A stretch of 64,000 nt of DNA from assembly GCF_003112455.1 (NCBI RefSeq), contig NZ_BDQX01000078.1, positions 1 to 64,000 on the forward strand, written 5' to 3'. The position numbers and the translations under genes are program-made. Under the pieces are notes generated by a model. It worked only from the letters and a program-made list of their open reading frames with translations, did no database searches and was not told where the DNA came from. This stretch comes from Paenibacillus agaridevorans. Lineage in GTDB: Bacteria > Bacillota > Bacilli > Paenibacillales > Paenibacillaceae. Every line of letters starts with the position of its first letter. Positions within the stretch are counted from its first letter, which is position 1. Positions 26,342-35,101 of this stretch are shown one piece after another.

Positions 26342-27175
26342 TCAAATCTTTTCTAATGCATCCGTTTCCGTGGCTAACTTATCTTTTAATTGATCAATCT
26401 CGGATTTTGTAATACTCGTAACCAGCGCTAACGTTCTTTCGGACGCCAACCCGGCTTGTTCTGCCGCTTCCTCGTTCCGCCCCAGCCCTTCAAGCGTTTT
26501 AGCATAATAGTAATACGAATCCGCATACCTGGGCGATTTGGCCATCACCTTTTCATACATCCTTGCCGCCTCGTCCAACCTGCCCAGCATATAGTAATTC
26601 TGCGCCAAGTTATCCGTAATGGTCAGATCATTGTCGTCGTACTCATAGGCTTCCTCATTAAACGCAAGCGCTGTCTCCAGATCGCCTTTCAGCAGCTTAA
26701 AATACCCCAGGTTTCCGACCACCGTCACCGTTTTATAATCCTGACAGATTTCCTCAAGCAGCCGAATCGCCTCGTCCTGCCTGTTCAGCAGCCAGTACGC
26801 GGTCGCCAGATTGGACTTAGCCTGCATGCGAACATCCGTTGATGTAGCGACCTGCAGGAGCTTCTGCAGCACTTTCTCCGCCTTCTCCTGCTCCCCGACC
26901 TTCATAAGCAAAAATGCATATTGAATATGATGCTGAGGGTTGGCGTTTTTCGATTTATACGCCTTCTCCAGAAACGCCAGCGCTTTATCCAGATCCCCCT
27001 GCGCATAAACCGCATTGCCCCTCAAAACATACCACGTCGAAAGATTGGCGTAGATCAGATAAATCAACAGTCCGGCAATTAGCCCGATTCCAAGCAACCA
27101 GTGCACCTGAAATCCAATAACAATGACAATGAATACTCCAGCCAGTATAAGCAGTACTTTCACGATTTGCGGCAC
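26342..27175 (-). CDS. Membrane-anchored tetratricopeptide-repeat protein
   Basis: The 277-residue protein has two adjoining hydrophobic segments (4-22 and 25-45) and then about five TPR units (50-245), recognisable as YVLRGNAVYAQGDLDKALAF, AKSNLATAYWLLNRQDEAIR, GNLGYFKLLKGDLETALAF, DNLAQNYYMLGRLDEAARM and YYYYAKTLEGLGRNEEAAEQ. The TPR part probably faces the cytoplasm and acts as a protein-protein scaffold; a specific partner cannot be named. It is a single gene between araR and a TetR gene. Confidence 0.75.
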   Translation of the reverse strand: MPQIVKVLLILAGVFIVIVIGFQVHWLLGIGLIAGLLIYLIYANLSTWYVLRGNAVYAQGDLDKALAFLEKAYKSKNANPQHHIQYAFLLMKVGEQEKAEKVLQKLLQVATSTDVRMQAKSNLATAYWLLNRQDEAIRLLEEICQDYKTVTVVGNLGYFKLLKGDLETALAFNEEAYEYDDNDLTITDNLAQNYYMLGRLDEAARMYEKVMAKSPRYADSYYYYAKTLEGLGRNEEAAEQAGLASERTLALVTSITKSEIDQLKDKLATETDALEKI

Positions 27176-27318
27176 TGTCCTTCACCTTCTCCCTCAAGTC
27201 TTAATCAGCCACAATAAGTATTTCTACATAAGTCATTCTAACTCTTTTCAAAAATAATAAATAATTTAATTTGGCATGTTACAATCCATGTATGAAGAAC
27301 AGTTGGAGTGTGACGAAA

Positions 27319-27954
27319 ATGAGTAAACGAGAACAACAAAAACAACAACGCCGCCAAAAAATTATCCAGATGGCAAAGGATTTATTTTTGGAGCAAGGCG
27401 TGCAAAATATACAAATGCAAGACGTAGCGACTGCTGCTGACGTTGGAATAGCAACCTTGTTTCGCTATTTCCCTAAAAAGGAGTATTTGGTTATAGCCGC
27501 TACGAATGCGATTACAGATGAAATGGCCACGGATGTAGGACGGATTGTCGAGAAAACCATTTCTGCATACGAAAAAATCGAACAAATTCTGGATTATTAT
27601 ATAGATGGATCCAAGGATCCCCAGCTTCGTTTAGCGAAGTTTTTCGAGTCCTATCATTTATACGAAAAAATAGCAGCAGAATCGCCTGAGCAATATGCGG
27701 AATACTTAGTCGCACGAAGTAAATTATCCCAAATTTTATTAACATTGGCCGAGCAGGGCAAGCAGGACGGCTCCTTAAGACCGGATGTTGATTTGAATGT
27801 ATTTATCATGACGATGGTGCAAAATTTCAGCATATTCACATTCAAATCAAGCCTGGCCACCCATGATGCCACTCTTTCGTCGTTGCTTTCGGCGGACAAG
27901 CAGCTTGCGATGATGAAGGATGTGTTTTTACGCTACATTCGTTCGCAACAATAA
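27319..27954 (+). CDS. TetR-family transcriptional regulator
   Basis: The 211-residue protein has the TetR helix-turn-helix in its first 60 residues (RRQKIIQMAKDLFLEQGVQN, MQDVATAADVGIATLFRYFPKKEYLV) and a helical ligand/dimer domain after it. ATG 27319 is chosen because GGAG lies ten bases upstream; upstream in-frame starts have no ribosome site. It is 105 bases upstream of an SDR gene on the same strand, and the gap holds a separate promoter with a perfect palindrome, its likely operator. Confidence 0.85.
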   Translation: MSKREQQKQQRRQKIIQMAKDLFLEQGVQNIQMQDVATAADVGIATLFRYFPKKEYLVIAATNAITDEMATDVGRIVEKTISAYEKIEQILDYYIDGSKDPQLRLAKFFESYHLYEKIAAESPEQYAEYLVARSKLSQILLTLAEQGKQDGSLRPDVDLNVFIMTMVQNFSIFTFKSSLATHDATLSSLLSADKQLAMMKDVFLRYIRSQQ

Positions 27955-27966
27955 CGGACGTTTAGA

Positions 27967-28028
27967 TTGACATTCAAACGGGAAAGTTGTTTACTAGTAA
28001 GTGTGAATAGTGATAGTCGACTATCACT
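27967..28028 (+). promoter_or_regulatory. SDR promoter and palindromic TetR-type operator
   Basis: TTGACA (27967-27972) and TTTACT (27990-27995) are 17 bases apart. A perfect 20-base palindrome with centre TAGTCGACTA (28009-28028) begins 13 bases after the -10, around the early transcribed region. Its length and place fit a TetR operator that blocks the downstream SDR gene. Confidence 0.7.
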
Positions 28029-28059
28029 TTAAGCGAATCTATTTTTAGGAGGGCTTATT

Positions 28060-28794
28060 ATGAGTCGCTTATCTGGCAAAGTAGCCATTATTACAGGAGC
28101 CGCACAAGGCATGGGTGCGGCTCATGCAAAATTATTTGTAGAGCACGGCGCGAAGGTTGTTTTAACCGATCTAAATGAGGAAAAGGGGCATGCATTTGCA
28201 TCCGAGTTAGGTGAAAATGCTCTATTCGTTAAACAAAACGTAACCTCTCAAGAAGATTGGACAAACGTTGTCGCGAAAGCCGAAGAAGCTTTTGGTCCGG
28301 TAACCGTATTAGTAAACAACGCCGGCATTACGATGGCTAAAAATATGCTTGATCTTACAGAAGAAGAATACCGTCGCATCGTAGACATTAATCAAGTGTC
28401 TGTATTCTTGGGCATGAAAACCGTGGCAGCTTCGATGATAAAAGCTGGCGGCGGTTCGATCATCAACATATCTTCGATGAACGGCCTGGTTGCCGGTGCC
28501 GTAGGTTACACAGATACTAAATTCGCCGTGCGCGGCATGACAAAAGCAGCCGCGATCAACCTGGCGCCGATGGGCATTCGCGTAAACTCCGTACATCCTG
28601 GCGTTATTGCAACGCCAATGGTTGTACAAGAAGATACAAAAGCGGCTGTAGAAGCCTTCTCTCAACACATTCCATTAAAACGCGTAGCCCAACCGGAAGA
28701 AGTATCGAATATGGTATTGTTCTTGGCTTCTGACGAGGCTAGCTACTCTACAGGTTCAGAATTCATTATCGATGGCGGACTAACTGCACAGTAA
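28060..28794 (+). CDS. Short-chain dehydrogenase/reductase, 3-alpha/20-beta-hydroxysteroid dehydrogenase-like
   Basis: The 244-residue cytosolic oxidoreductase has the NAD(P) turn TGAAQGMGAAH (12-22), NNAG (86-89), the catalytic serine in INISSMNG (138-139), Tyr150 and Lys154 in YTDTK, and PGVIATPM after the active site. The serine-to-tyrosine spacing is two residues shorter than in most SDRs. An acidic residue after the second strand (VLTDLNE) points to NAD rather than NADP. Substrate unknown. TAGGAGG is seven bases before ATG. It is the likely target of the TetR protein upstream. Confidence 0.85.
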   Translation: MSRLSGKVAIITGAAQGMGAAHAKLFVEHGAKVVLTDLNEEKGHAFASELGENALFVKQNVTSQEDWTNVVAKAEEAFGPVTVLVNNAGITMAKNMLDLTEEEYRRIVDINQVSVFLGMKTVAASMIKAGGGSIINISSMNGLVAGAVGYTDTKFAVRGMTKAAAINLAPMGIRVNSVHPGVIATPMVVQEDTKAAVEAFSQHIPLKRVAQPEEVSNMVLFLASDEASYSTGSEFIIDGGLTAQ

Positions 28795-28815
28795 TAAGGT
28801 TCGCGGTATTAAAAT

Positions 28816-28847
28816 GGCCGATTTTCTACCGGGGTAGAAAATCGGCC
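28816..28847. terminator. Terminator between convergent SDR genes
   Basis: Perfect 14-pair arms GGCCGATTTTCTAC and GTAGAAAATCGGCC around CGGG, followed by TTCTTTAT on the plus strand and preceded by AAAAT, so useful in both directions. Confidence 0.8.
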
Positions 28848-28882
28848 TTCTTTATGAGCATGTTGAGAACTGCTATTTACAC

Positions 28883-29608
28883 TCAGTAAGGATTCGTTGC
28901 AATAAAACTCGCCGTCTTCACGTAGATGCGCGGATTTAGCTTCAATTGATTGACGATTACTTCCGCGATGTCCTCCGCTTGCATGAACTTCGAATCGTTG
29001 TTTTCCTTGATCAGATTGAGATCCAGCGCCAGATCCGTGGCGACCGTACTAGGGTTCAGGGCCGTTACGCGAATATTGTTGCGACGAACCTCTTGCGCTA
29101 GCGATTCTGTGAAACCGATCACCGCGAACTTCGATGCGCTGTAAGCGCTGGAGGTAGCCGCTCCGCTCAATCCGCTGGTAGAGGAAATATTAATAATATC
29201 CCCGCCTGACTTCTCGATCAATTGAGGCAGCACCGCACGCGTGACATAATAGGTGCCTAGCAGATTCGTATCGATGATCCGTTTCCACTCTTCGGGGTCC
29301 ATATCCAATACGGTGCCGAATGTCGCGATTCCCGCATTATTGATTAGAATGTCGGCGGAGCCCAGCTCACTTCTCAGAGCTTCCACCGCAGCTTCCACTT
29401 GCTCTTTGGAGGAGATATCGGCGGTTGCATAAGCTACTTTAACGCCCAGCCCTTTCAATTCGTCGGCCACTTCCTTTAAGGAAGCCTCGCTCCTGGCAAC
29501 CAGGCCAACGTTTACGCCTTCATTCGCTAATGCGACAGCCGTCGCTTTGCCGATCCCTCTTGCCGCTCCTGTTACGATTGCTACTTTTCCTTCCAACGAT
29601 TGCGCCAT
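28883..29608 (-). CDS. Short-chain dehydrogenase, 3-ketoacyl-ACP-reductase-like
   Basis: The 241-residue protein (from ATG 29608, with GAGGAG seven bases upstream) has TGAARGIGKATAVAL (13-27), NNAGIATFG, catalytic Ser in INISSTSG, and YSASKFAV with tyrosine and lysine, all canonical SDR elements. GLVARSE after strand two suggests NADPH use. It resembles FabG-like housekeeping or redox-stress SDRs of Firmicutes; a true fatty-acid role is not shown. It starts 30 bases after the LysR gene and may be co-transcribed with it. A longer in-frame start at 29626 has no ribosome site. Confidence 0.8.
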   Translation of the reverse strand: MAQSLEGKVAIVTGAARGIGKATAVALANEGVNVGLVARSEASLKEVADELKGLGVKVAYATADISSKEQVEAAVEALRSELGSADILINNAGIATFGTVLDMDPEEWKRIIDTNLLGTYYVTRAVLPQLIEKSGGDIINISSTSGLSGAATSSAYSASKFAVIGFTESLAQEVRRNNIRVTALNPSTVATDLALDLNLIKENNDSKFMQAEDIAEVIVNQLKLNPRIYVKTASFIATNPY

Positions 29609-29638
29609 TGTGCAGCTCCTCTCCATTCTGTACCTACA

Positions 29639-30490
29639 TTATAACAAAGAAACAATTTCATCCATAAAGCATTGTAGCGTGCTCGATATATAGGAGTCTT
29701 TACGCCATATAAAAATGGTCGTAATTTCATGATAAGGTTCCGGTACGCTATGACCATACACGGTGCCCTTGACAATCAGATCGGTAATGGATGATTCCGG
29801 AATAATCGTCATTCCTATTCCTGCAGCGACGCTGCCCATAATCGTTCCGAACGTTCCGAATTCCATGATCTGCTTCGGGATAATCCCCTCCGCCTTCATC
29901 CAGCTTTCAAGTCTTTCCCGATAACCGCAGCCTTTATTGTACAGCAAGAGAGGCTTTTCCGTTATTTCCTCGATACGAAAGCTTTCTCCTTTGGTTACGA
30001 GCACCAGCTTTTCTTGAATAACCTCAAGCTGTTCGATTAAAGGATGCCTGATGGGGCCTGTAACAAAAGCTCCATCCAGCTTCATATCAAGTACTTGTTG
30101 GACCAAGTCATCGGTAACTCCGGTTTTTAATGATAATTCAACATTGGGATACTTGCGATAATAAGAAGATAGGATGTCGGGTAGTGCGTTCACCGTCTCC
30201 ACGATCCCGATCTCCAGGACACCAGAAGGGTATGTCTTATCCTCGAATAGATGTGTCATCTCCTCCATTTTCGACAAGATCTCCCTCGAATGATCCAACA
30301 ACCGCTTTCCTTCCGGATTTAAGATCATCCCGCGCTTATGCCGATAGAACAATGGCGTCCGAAGCTCTTTCTCCAGCAGCTTTATTCTTGCCGTGACATT
30401 GGATTGAACGTAGTTTAGCTCCAATGCGGCTTTACTGACACTGCCATGCGTTGCAACCGCCTGGAATATTCTCAAATCATTAAACTCCAA
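29639..30490 (-). CDS. LysR-family transcriptional regulator
   Basis: The 283-residue protein has the LysR winged helix at the N-terminus (LRIFQAVATHGSVSKAALEL, YVQSNVTARIKLLEKELRTP) and a substrate-binding effector domain (about 90-283, GVLEIGIVETVNALPDILSS). The start codon is TTG at 30490 after GAGGCGAGG. It is divergent from an EamA exporter gene; the gap contains a LysR-type inverted repeat near the exporter promoter, so it probably controls that gene and itself. Confidence 0.88.
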   Translation of the reverse strand: MEFNDLRIFQAVATHGSVSKAALELNYVQSNVTARIKLLEKELRTPLFYRHKRGMILNPEGKRLLDHSREILSKMEEMTHLFEDKTYPSGVLEIGIVETVNALPDILSSYYRKYPNVELSLKTGVTDDLVQQVLDMKLDGAFVTGPIRHPLIEQLEVIQEKLVLVTKGESFRIEEITEKPLLLYNKGCGYRERLESWMKAEGIIPKQIMEFGTFGTIMGSVAAGIGMTIIPESSITDLIVKGTVYGHSVPEPYHEITTIFIWRKDSYISSTLQCFMDEIVSLL

Positions 30491-30534
30491 TGCAACCTCG
30501 CCTCAGCTCTTCAATGAATACATATTTATTAAGT

Positions 30535-30600
30535 ATCATTATAAATGATGATAAACTTGATTTGCAATCATTTTACTATACCCATTCTCCTTCCTATAAT
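30535..30600 (+). promoter_or_regulatory. EamA promoter with LysR-type binding site
   Basis: TTTACT (30572-30577) and TATAAT (30595-30600) are 17 bases apart. The perfect inverted repeat ATCATTATAAATGAT (30535-30549) has the T-N11-A form of LysR sites and lies at about -65 to -73, the usual recognition position. Confidence 0.6.
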
Positions 30601-30675
30601 GAGTGATGTACAAAGGATTTGGCGGATTTTTATAGGCTAACTTTTGGAATACGCACTTATAGGGAGAGGCTTTAC

Positions 30676-31659
30676 ATGCTAAGCAAACAAATCGTCACAG
30701 GTTCCATTCTCTGCCTCATTGCAAGTATGTCGTGGGGAGCGATGTTTCCTGTTGCACACCTTGCATTACAAAAAATGGATCCATTTTATTTTTCATTTAT
30801 TCGTTATTTCGCCGTTACCGTCATCCTCAGTGTGTTGCTTTGGATGAAAGAGGGAAAAGCGGCATTCCGGCTGGAGGGAAAGGGTAAGACATTATTGTTT
30901 TTCGGAACGATGGCATTTACGGTCTATAACATGGCCGTCTTTTTCGGGCAACAACTCATGGGGGAAGCAGGGACAATCGCCGCCTCCATTATGGAAGTGC
31001 TTATGCCGATGATATCCGTTATGCTTTTATGGATCACGACAAAAAAAGCACCGAATACATACACGCTCACAAGTGTAGGTATCGCGCTTGCCGGCGCTTT
31101 GCTCGTTATTACCAATGGGAAATTTACATTTTTTATGATGGCCGGGCAACATCTTGTTCCTTTACTTCTGATTTTCGCGGGAGTTGTCGGATGGGTCGTG
31201 TATTCGTTGGGGGAGAGCCGATTTAGAGATTGGTCGATCCTGCGTTATTCCACACTCACATGTTTGCTAGGAACTGCAGTGTCTTTCATCGTCGTTACGC
31301 TTGCCTCCGTCTTTGGTTTGGTTCCCGTTCCTGGCTGGCACACGATACTCTCGATTAAATACGAAATGTCCTTTATGATTCTACTGCCAGGGCTTGTTGC
31401 CCTGCTGTGCTGGAATTCAGGGATCAAACGGCTATCGCCGATTAACGGCATCTTATTTATTAATTTTGTTCCAATTACCACATTCGTCATTATGGCCTTT
31501 CAAGGCTATCAGATTAGCAACTATGAATTTTACGGCACGCTTCTCATTATCTTTGCCTTATTACGGAACAATATGCACCAGAGGAAAACACAGCGGTTAA
31601 AAGACAACAAAACCTATTCCGCTAGCCCTGTAAAAGAACGATCAGAGGCAGCACTCTGA
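30676..31659 (+). CDS. EamA/DMT-family transporter
   Basis: The 327-residue membrane protein has about ten hydrophobic segments arranged as two EamA repeats (first block CLIASMSWGAMFPVAHLAL, YFSFIRYFAVTVILS; second block LLIFAGVVGWVVYSLGESRF). Such proteins export metabolites such as amino acids; the substrate is not evident. ATG 30676 follows GGGAGAGG by six bases; an upstream in-frame start at 30619 lacks one. Divergent LysR gene, strong terminator after it. Confidence 0.85.
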   Translation: MLSKQIVTGSILCLIASMSWGAMFPVAHLALQKMDPFYFSFIRYFAVTVILSVLLWMKEGKAAFRLEGKGKTLLFFGTMAFTVYNMAVFFGQQLMGEAGTIAASIMEVLMPMISVMLLWITTKKAPNTYTLTSVGIALAGALLVITNGKFTFFMMAGQHLVPLLLIFAGVVGWVVYSLGESRFRDWSILRYSTLTCLLGTAVSFIVVTLASVFGLVPVPGWHTILSIKYEMSFMILLPGLVALLCWNSGIKRLSPINGILFINFVPITTFVIMAFQGYQISNYEFYGTLLIIFALLRNNMHQRKTQRLKDNKTYSASPVKERSEAAL

Positions 31660-31673
31660 TCGTCCTTTTTTTT
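31638..31673 (+). terminator. Terminator of the EamA gene
   Basis: Ten-pair arms ACGATCAGAG and CTCTGATCGT with a six-base loop followed by CC and eight T. The left arm starts inside the last codons of the gene. Confidence 0.85.
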
Positions 31674-31697
31674 CGATGAAGTTTTCTCGGAATTGGT

Positions 31698-32240
31698 TTA
31701 TTTAACTAACAGTCCCGCATCTGTTGTCGGATTTTTGGGCTTGCGATGGAAGAGACGATCCAGTCCTTTGTGCATAAGCGGAAGGACGTAACGATCTAAT
31801 CCAAAGCGGCCAGCGTTCGTGCCGGCGAAGATGACCATCAATCCAAGAAGCAGAAGCCACGGGTTCGTGCTTACAGTACCTGCGAACATAAACATGAAGT
31901 TCATTAAGGCTCCGAAGAATGCGGCGGTAAGCGTTAGTGTACCAAGGATGAGTCCAAGTCCTACCAGGAATTCTCCCCATGGTATAGCGACGTTAATGAA
32001 TCCAACGTTCGGTAATGCAAAGTGTTCTACAAATGCAGTGTAGGTCGGGTAAACCGCTTCGCCTGTAGCTTTATCAAGCACCGGGTTGTTTACGGCCGCG
32101 TTGAGGAAACCCGTTGCATCGAAAGGCGTTGCTCCCGTAATTTTATGCCATCCGGCGTCCAACCATGCGAACCCAACTACGAAGCGAACAATAGTGACTA
32201 GAATACCAGCGATTTTATTCTCTCTCCAAAATTTTAACAT
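31698..32240 (-). CDS. DoxX-family membrane protein
   Basis: The 180-residue protein has four hydrophobic segments and the DoxX pattern RFVVGFAWLDAGWHKITG near the start, GEFLVGLGLILGTLTLTAAFFG in the middle and WLLLLGLMVIFAGTNAGRFGLDRYVLP at the end. DoxX proteins are linked to thiosulfate:quinone oxidoreduction or redox homeostasis; which of these applies cannot be told. ATG 32240 has GGGAG eight bases upstream; a GTG at 32249 is an alternative. Its promoter carries CRP-type boxes. Confidence 0.8.
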   Translation of the reverse strand: MLKFWRENKIAGILVTIVRFVVGFAWLDAGWHKITGATPFDATGFLNAAVNNPVLDKATGEAVYPTYTAFVEHFALPNVGFINVAIPWGEFLVGLGLILGTLTLTAAFFGALMNFMFMFAGTVSTNPWLLLLGLMVIFAGTNAGRFGLDRYVLPLMHKGLDRLFHRKPKNPTTDAGLLVK

Positions 32241-32394
32241 GAAACTCACTCCCGTTCTTCATTATTAGCAACAGTATTAACATTGGCGTCAGATTAGCTT
32301 CAATCTCGCTGATGGTTGAGATCGTTGTATATGATTCATCAGGATCACCGTCCTCGTTAGTTTCGATTGATGATTGCTTCTTGTTGATGTCTTT

Positions 32395-32481
32395 ATTATA
32401 GAACGTAAAAACGGTTGACATTGTGATTTAAATCACAATGTTGAGGGGTAACATTTGATCAATTTGTGAATAGATTCACAA
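32395..32481 (-). promoter_or_regulatory. doxX promoter with two CRP/FNR-type boxes, class II position
   Basis: On the minus strand TATAAT occupies 32395-32400 with no good -35. The box TGTGATTTAAATCACA (32422-32437), part of a 22-base perfect palindrome, is centred exactly 41.5 bases before the inferred start at 32388. A second box TGTGAATAGATTCACA (32465-32480) is centred 43 bases further upstream, four helical turns. The leader to the doxX start is about 150 bases. No gene was seen in 32241-32557. Confidence 0.75.
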
Positions 32482-32557
32482 TAATCGGCGTGTAACGAAG
32501 CCGAAACCAATTGTCACGTACAGCACGTTGCTCAAGAAAGCAGCAGCGGATGACAAA

Positions 32558-32600
32558 AACCAAGGAGCCAAGCGAGAACAAGCCGCTTAGCTCCTTGGTT
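32558..32600 (-). terminator. Terminator of the L25 gene
   Basis: Seventeen-position arms (AACCAAGGAGCCAAGCG at 32558-32574 with 32584-32600, one mismatch) followed by TTTTTG on the minus strand, 23 bases after the L25 stop codon. Confidence 0.85.
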
Positions 32601-32622
32601 TCTTTCACTTAGCATCAAAGCA

Positions 32623-33168
32623 TTAAGGCTTCAATACGGATACGAGAGTTTCGTTATCTCCGGATATGACCGTCACTTCGGGCGGTAATTTCAGGTCTTT
32701 TACGAACAGCGTTTCTCCGATTTCCATCGCGCTGATGTCGAGCTCGACCACGGACGGCAAATTTTTAGGCAAAGCCTCTACTTCCACATAAGGGTCCTCG
32801 ACCTGCACGACTCCCCCCGACTTTGTTCCAATAGGGTTGCCCAATAGCTTTACCGGAAGCTTCGTACGAATAATTTCGCCGGACTGAACAAGCTGGAAAT
32901 CGACATGCAACAGCTCGCCGGTCACCGGGTTGCGATGAAGGTCCTCCAGCAATACCGTCAGGGAATGGTCATCTGCCAGCTTAAGCTCGATAAAGCCGGA
33001 GCCTCCTTTCTTTAACCACTTTTCAAATTGCTTGGTGGATATATGAATGATTTCGTTTTCTGCGTGTTTTCCGAATACGACCCCAGGCAAACGACCCTCC
33101 CGACGTAAATTCCGCAGTCCGGAAGATTTTAATCGCGGACGTCTTTCTGTATGAATGCATGCAGCCAT
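32623..33168 (-). CDS. Ribosomal protein L25 / general stress protein Ctc
   Basis: The 181-residue protein has the N-terminal 5S-rRNA-binding L25 domain (to about residue 95: LRREGRLPGVVFGKHAENEI, LLEDLHRNPVTGELLHVDFQ) and the C-terminal TL5/Ctc beta domain (LPVKLLGNPIGTKSGGVVQ, VEALPKNLPSVVELDIS). It is shorter than some Ctc proteins but complete. AAAGGAGAGG precedes ATG. In Bacillus Ctc is a stress-induced ribosomal protein; no clear sigma-B promoter was recognised here. Usually ctc lies beside prs or pth; here it does not, so it may be a second copy. Confidence 0.88.
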   Translation of the reverse strand: MAACIHTERRPRLKSSGLRNLRREGRLPGVVFGKHAENEIIHISTKQFEKWLKKGGSGFIELKLADDHSLTVLLEDLHRNPVTGELLHVDFQLVQSGEIIRTKLPVKLLGNPIGTKSGGVVQVEDPYVEVEALPKNLPSVVELDISAMEIGETLFVKDLKLPPEVTVISGDNETLVSVLKP

Positions 33169-33375
33169 GCTCTACCTCTCCTTTACATGAGTGATTTTAG
33201 CGCTGTAATAGCAGCGGTTGAACCTCCCCGGCACGGGGATAAATAGAGAAACATAGCATCACAACCTCCATGTCCTTTCGGATAGATAGACATACATTAA
33301 ATGTAAAAACCCGCAAATACAGACCAAGGCACCCCACTCCTAAGAGTGGAATGCCTATGGGTTTCATTCACCATA

Positions 33376-34161
33376 TCATAGATTGTCAGCCGTGTCGATA
33401 CGCTCCGGCAAAGGATTGTTATCCGAAAACAAATCCGGATTATCCTTGAGCATATCCGTAATGACCTCCGCCACCAAAGCTGCATAACACACCCTAACGA
33501 CGGCATCGCCCAACCGCCCTTTATACATCGCTCCCTCGCGTTCAAGCACTTCGTCCACTTTCCAAAAATGCTCGGACCACGATAACCCGCAATGTCTGCG
33601 GGAAGGCACGGGGATTTCGGTTCCATCAGCCAAAACCGTATACAGCATCTGGTGATCATCCGTTAGTCTTCCGGGTATATCCACCCATTCCTCGACGCCA
33701 TGAATAAAGGTGTTGCGCTTTAAATCGACTCCGACCAACATAATCGTTGCTTGCCGGTCAAGCAGCTTCCCCCAACTGGAGCCTCTGGCGCATGGAGTAT
33801 CAAATTGATGGTCGCTGTTTGTAAATGCAAGTGCATCCTTCCCCAGCGCCGCCACGGAATGAGTGGGATGCCATGAACGCGCCACGCCCGGCCTTTTGCG
33901 AAAAAGTTCCGGCAAAATGCCGACGCAAACCGGCGACTCCTCCACGTAGAACCTCGGATTCTCTGCATTTATATGCGACCATGTATGAGTGGGCAACACT
34001 AGCAGCCCATCCTTCATATAATCGGACAACGCGTCCAGGACCGTGTCCGCGCCGCCATCGACTTGTCCCAAACTTTTCATCGACGAATGAACCAATAACG
34101 TGCCGGTCGCATCAATGCCCAGCTGTTCTAATTGCTTCTTCAAGCTCTCTTTCGTGTGCAA
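33376..34161 (-). CDS. AAC(3)/YokD-family aminoglycoside N3-acetyltransferase-like protein
   Basis: The 261-residue protein matches the AAC(3) antibiotic acetyltransferase family: LLVHSSMKSLGQVDGGADTVLDAL near the N-terminus, LLVLPTHTWSH, RSWHPTHSVAALG with the conserved histidine, and IMLVGVDLKRNTFIHGVEEW. Acetyl-CoA is the expected donor. Many chromosomal members such as YokD do not confer resistance, so a resistance role is not claimed. The start codon is TTG at 34161 with AGGAGGGG upstream. Confidence 0.82.
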   Translation of the reverse strand: MHTKESLKKQLEQLGIDATGTLLVHSSMKSLGQVDGGADTVLDALSDYMKDGLLVLPTHTWSHINAENPRFYVEESPVCVGILPELFRKRPGVARSWHPTHSVAALGKDALAFTNSDHQFDTPCARGSSWGKLLDRQATIMLVGVDLKRNTFIHGVEEWVDIPGRLTDDHQMLYTVLADGTEIPVPSRRHCGLSWSEHFWKVDEVLEREGAMYKGRLGDAVVRVCYAALVAEVITDMLKDNPDLFSDNNPLPERIDTADNL

Positions 34162-34312
34162 CCTTTTCCCCTCCTACCGTGATATCCTAACAGTTACCAT
34201 TCTGATTCAATGGATTGTTCCTCATTCCAGCTTTCGCAGGAGCGCTGATCGGTCTTCTGCTGCCGAAAAAATGGGACTAGAAATGCAATGGAACCACTAT
34301 ATCCCATTCAAC

Positions 34313-34999
34313 TCAATTTACGTCAAGTATATTTCTCAGTCCATCCAGGTTGCACACAATTATTTTTCTCTGATCATTGCGTATCAATTGCTCGTTTTGT
34401 AATTCCAGCAATAATTTCGTCACGGTTTCGCGTGCCGTTCCTGTCATATCCGCCAATTGCTGATGCGTTAACTTCAAATCGATTAAAATTCCATCCGCCG
34501 AGGGTACGCCATGTTGTTCTGTTAGTCGCAGCAGCATGCGGGCAATACGCGTGCGCACGTCGTGTATGGTCAGGTCCATGATTAATTTATTGGCATCACG
34601 CAGACGATCCAAAGCCGTTCCCAATATACCGATCAGGATTTCAGGCTTGCTATTGACTAAAGGAATGAAATGGCGTTTTTTCAAAATGCATAAAGTAGAC
34701 TTCTCGATTGTCCTCGCCGAAGCAGAGCGTACTCTTTCATTCTGCAGCAAAGCCATCTCTCCAAAAAAATCTCCTTCTCTAAAAATAGAAAGAACCACAT
34801 CCCTGGAGTGATTATCTTGATAAATTTGAATAACTCCGGATATAACCAGATAAAGCTCATCTCCTTCATCGCCTTCTAAAAAAATAGACTCGCCTTTTGT
34901 ATATACGCGCTTGCTGCATAACTTGGAAATTTCAGTTAAATATTCATCATCAAGCTGCTCGAAGAGCGGGAAATTTCGTAATAGCTGCAGGTTCATCAT
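34313..34999 (-). CDS. Crp/Fnr-family transcriptional regulator
   Basis: The 228-residue protein has a cyclic-nucleotide-binding-like beta barrel (about 12-125: LFLEGDEGDELYLVISGVIQI-type core, GDFFGEMALLQNERVRSAS), a long dimer helix and a CRP winged helix (about 150-220) with recognition helix TGTARETVTKLLLEL. The Arg-Glu-x-x-x-Lys pattern in that helix is what CRP uses to read TGTGA, and such boxes lie 1.9 kb away at doxX. No FNR-type cysteine cluster is present. GGAGG is five bases before ATG 34999. It lies 103 bases after the patatin fusion gene, on the same strand. Confidence 0.88.
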   Translation of the reverse strand: MMNLQLLRNFPLFEQLDDEYLTEISKLCSKRVYTKGESIFLEGDEGDELYLVISGVIQIYQDNHSRDVVLSIFREGDFFGEMALLQNERVRSASARTIEKSTLCILKKRHFIPLVNSKPEILIGILGTALDRLRDANKLIMDLTIHDVRTRIARMLLRLTEQHGVPSADGILIDLKLTHQQLADMTGTARETVTKLLLELQNEQLIRNDQRKIIVCNLDGLRNILDVN

Positions 35000-35101
35000 C
35001 AAAGCCTCCAATTCGAGCAATAATTTGAAAGGGCCATCCTTCGGCAGCCTGTTCAGCCACGCCAGATATGACCCTTTCTTAACCGTGTTTTAAATCGCTT
35101 T

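Noticed and set aside
32215-32421. 68-codon minus-strand frame upstream of doxX
   Set aside because: It overlaps the doxX start, contains the inferred promoter -10 and has no ribosome site.
33376-34161. Acquired aminoglycoside-resistance gene
   Set aside because: The protein fits the AAC(3)/YokD family, but there is no integron, transposon or resistance cluster; many chromosomal members do not act on drugs.
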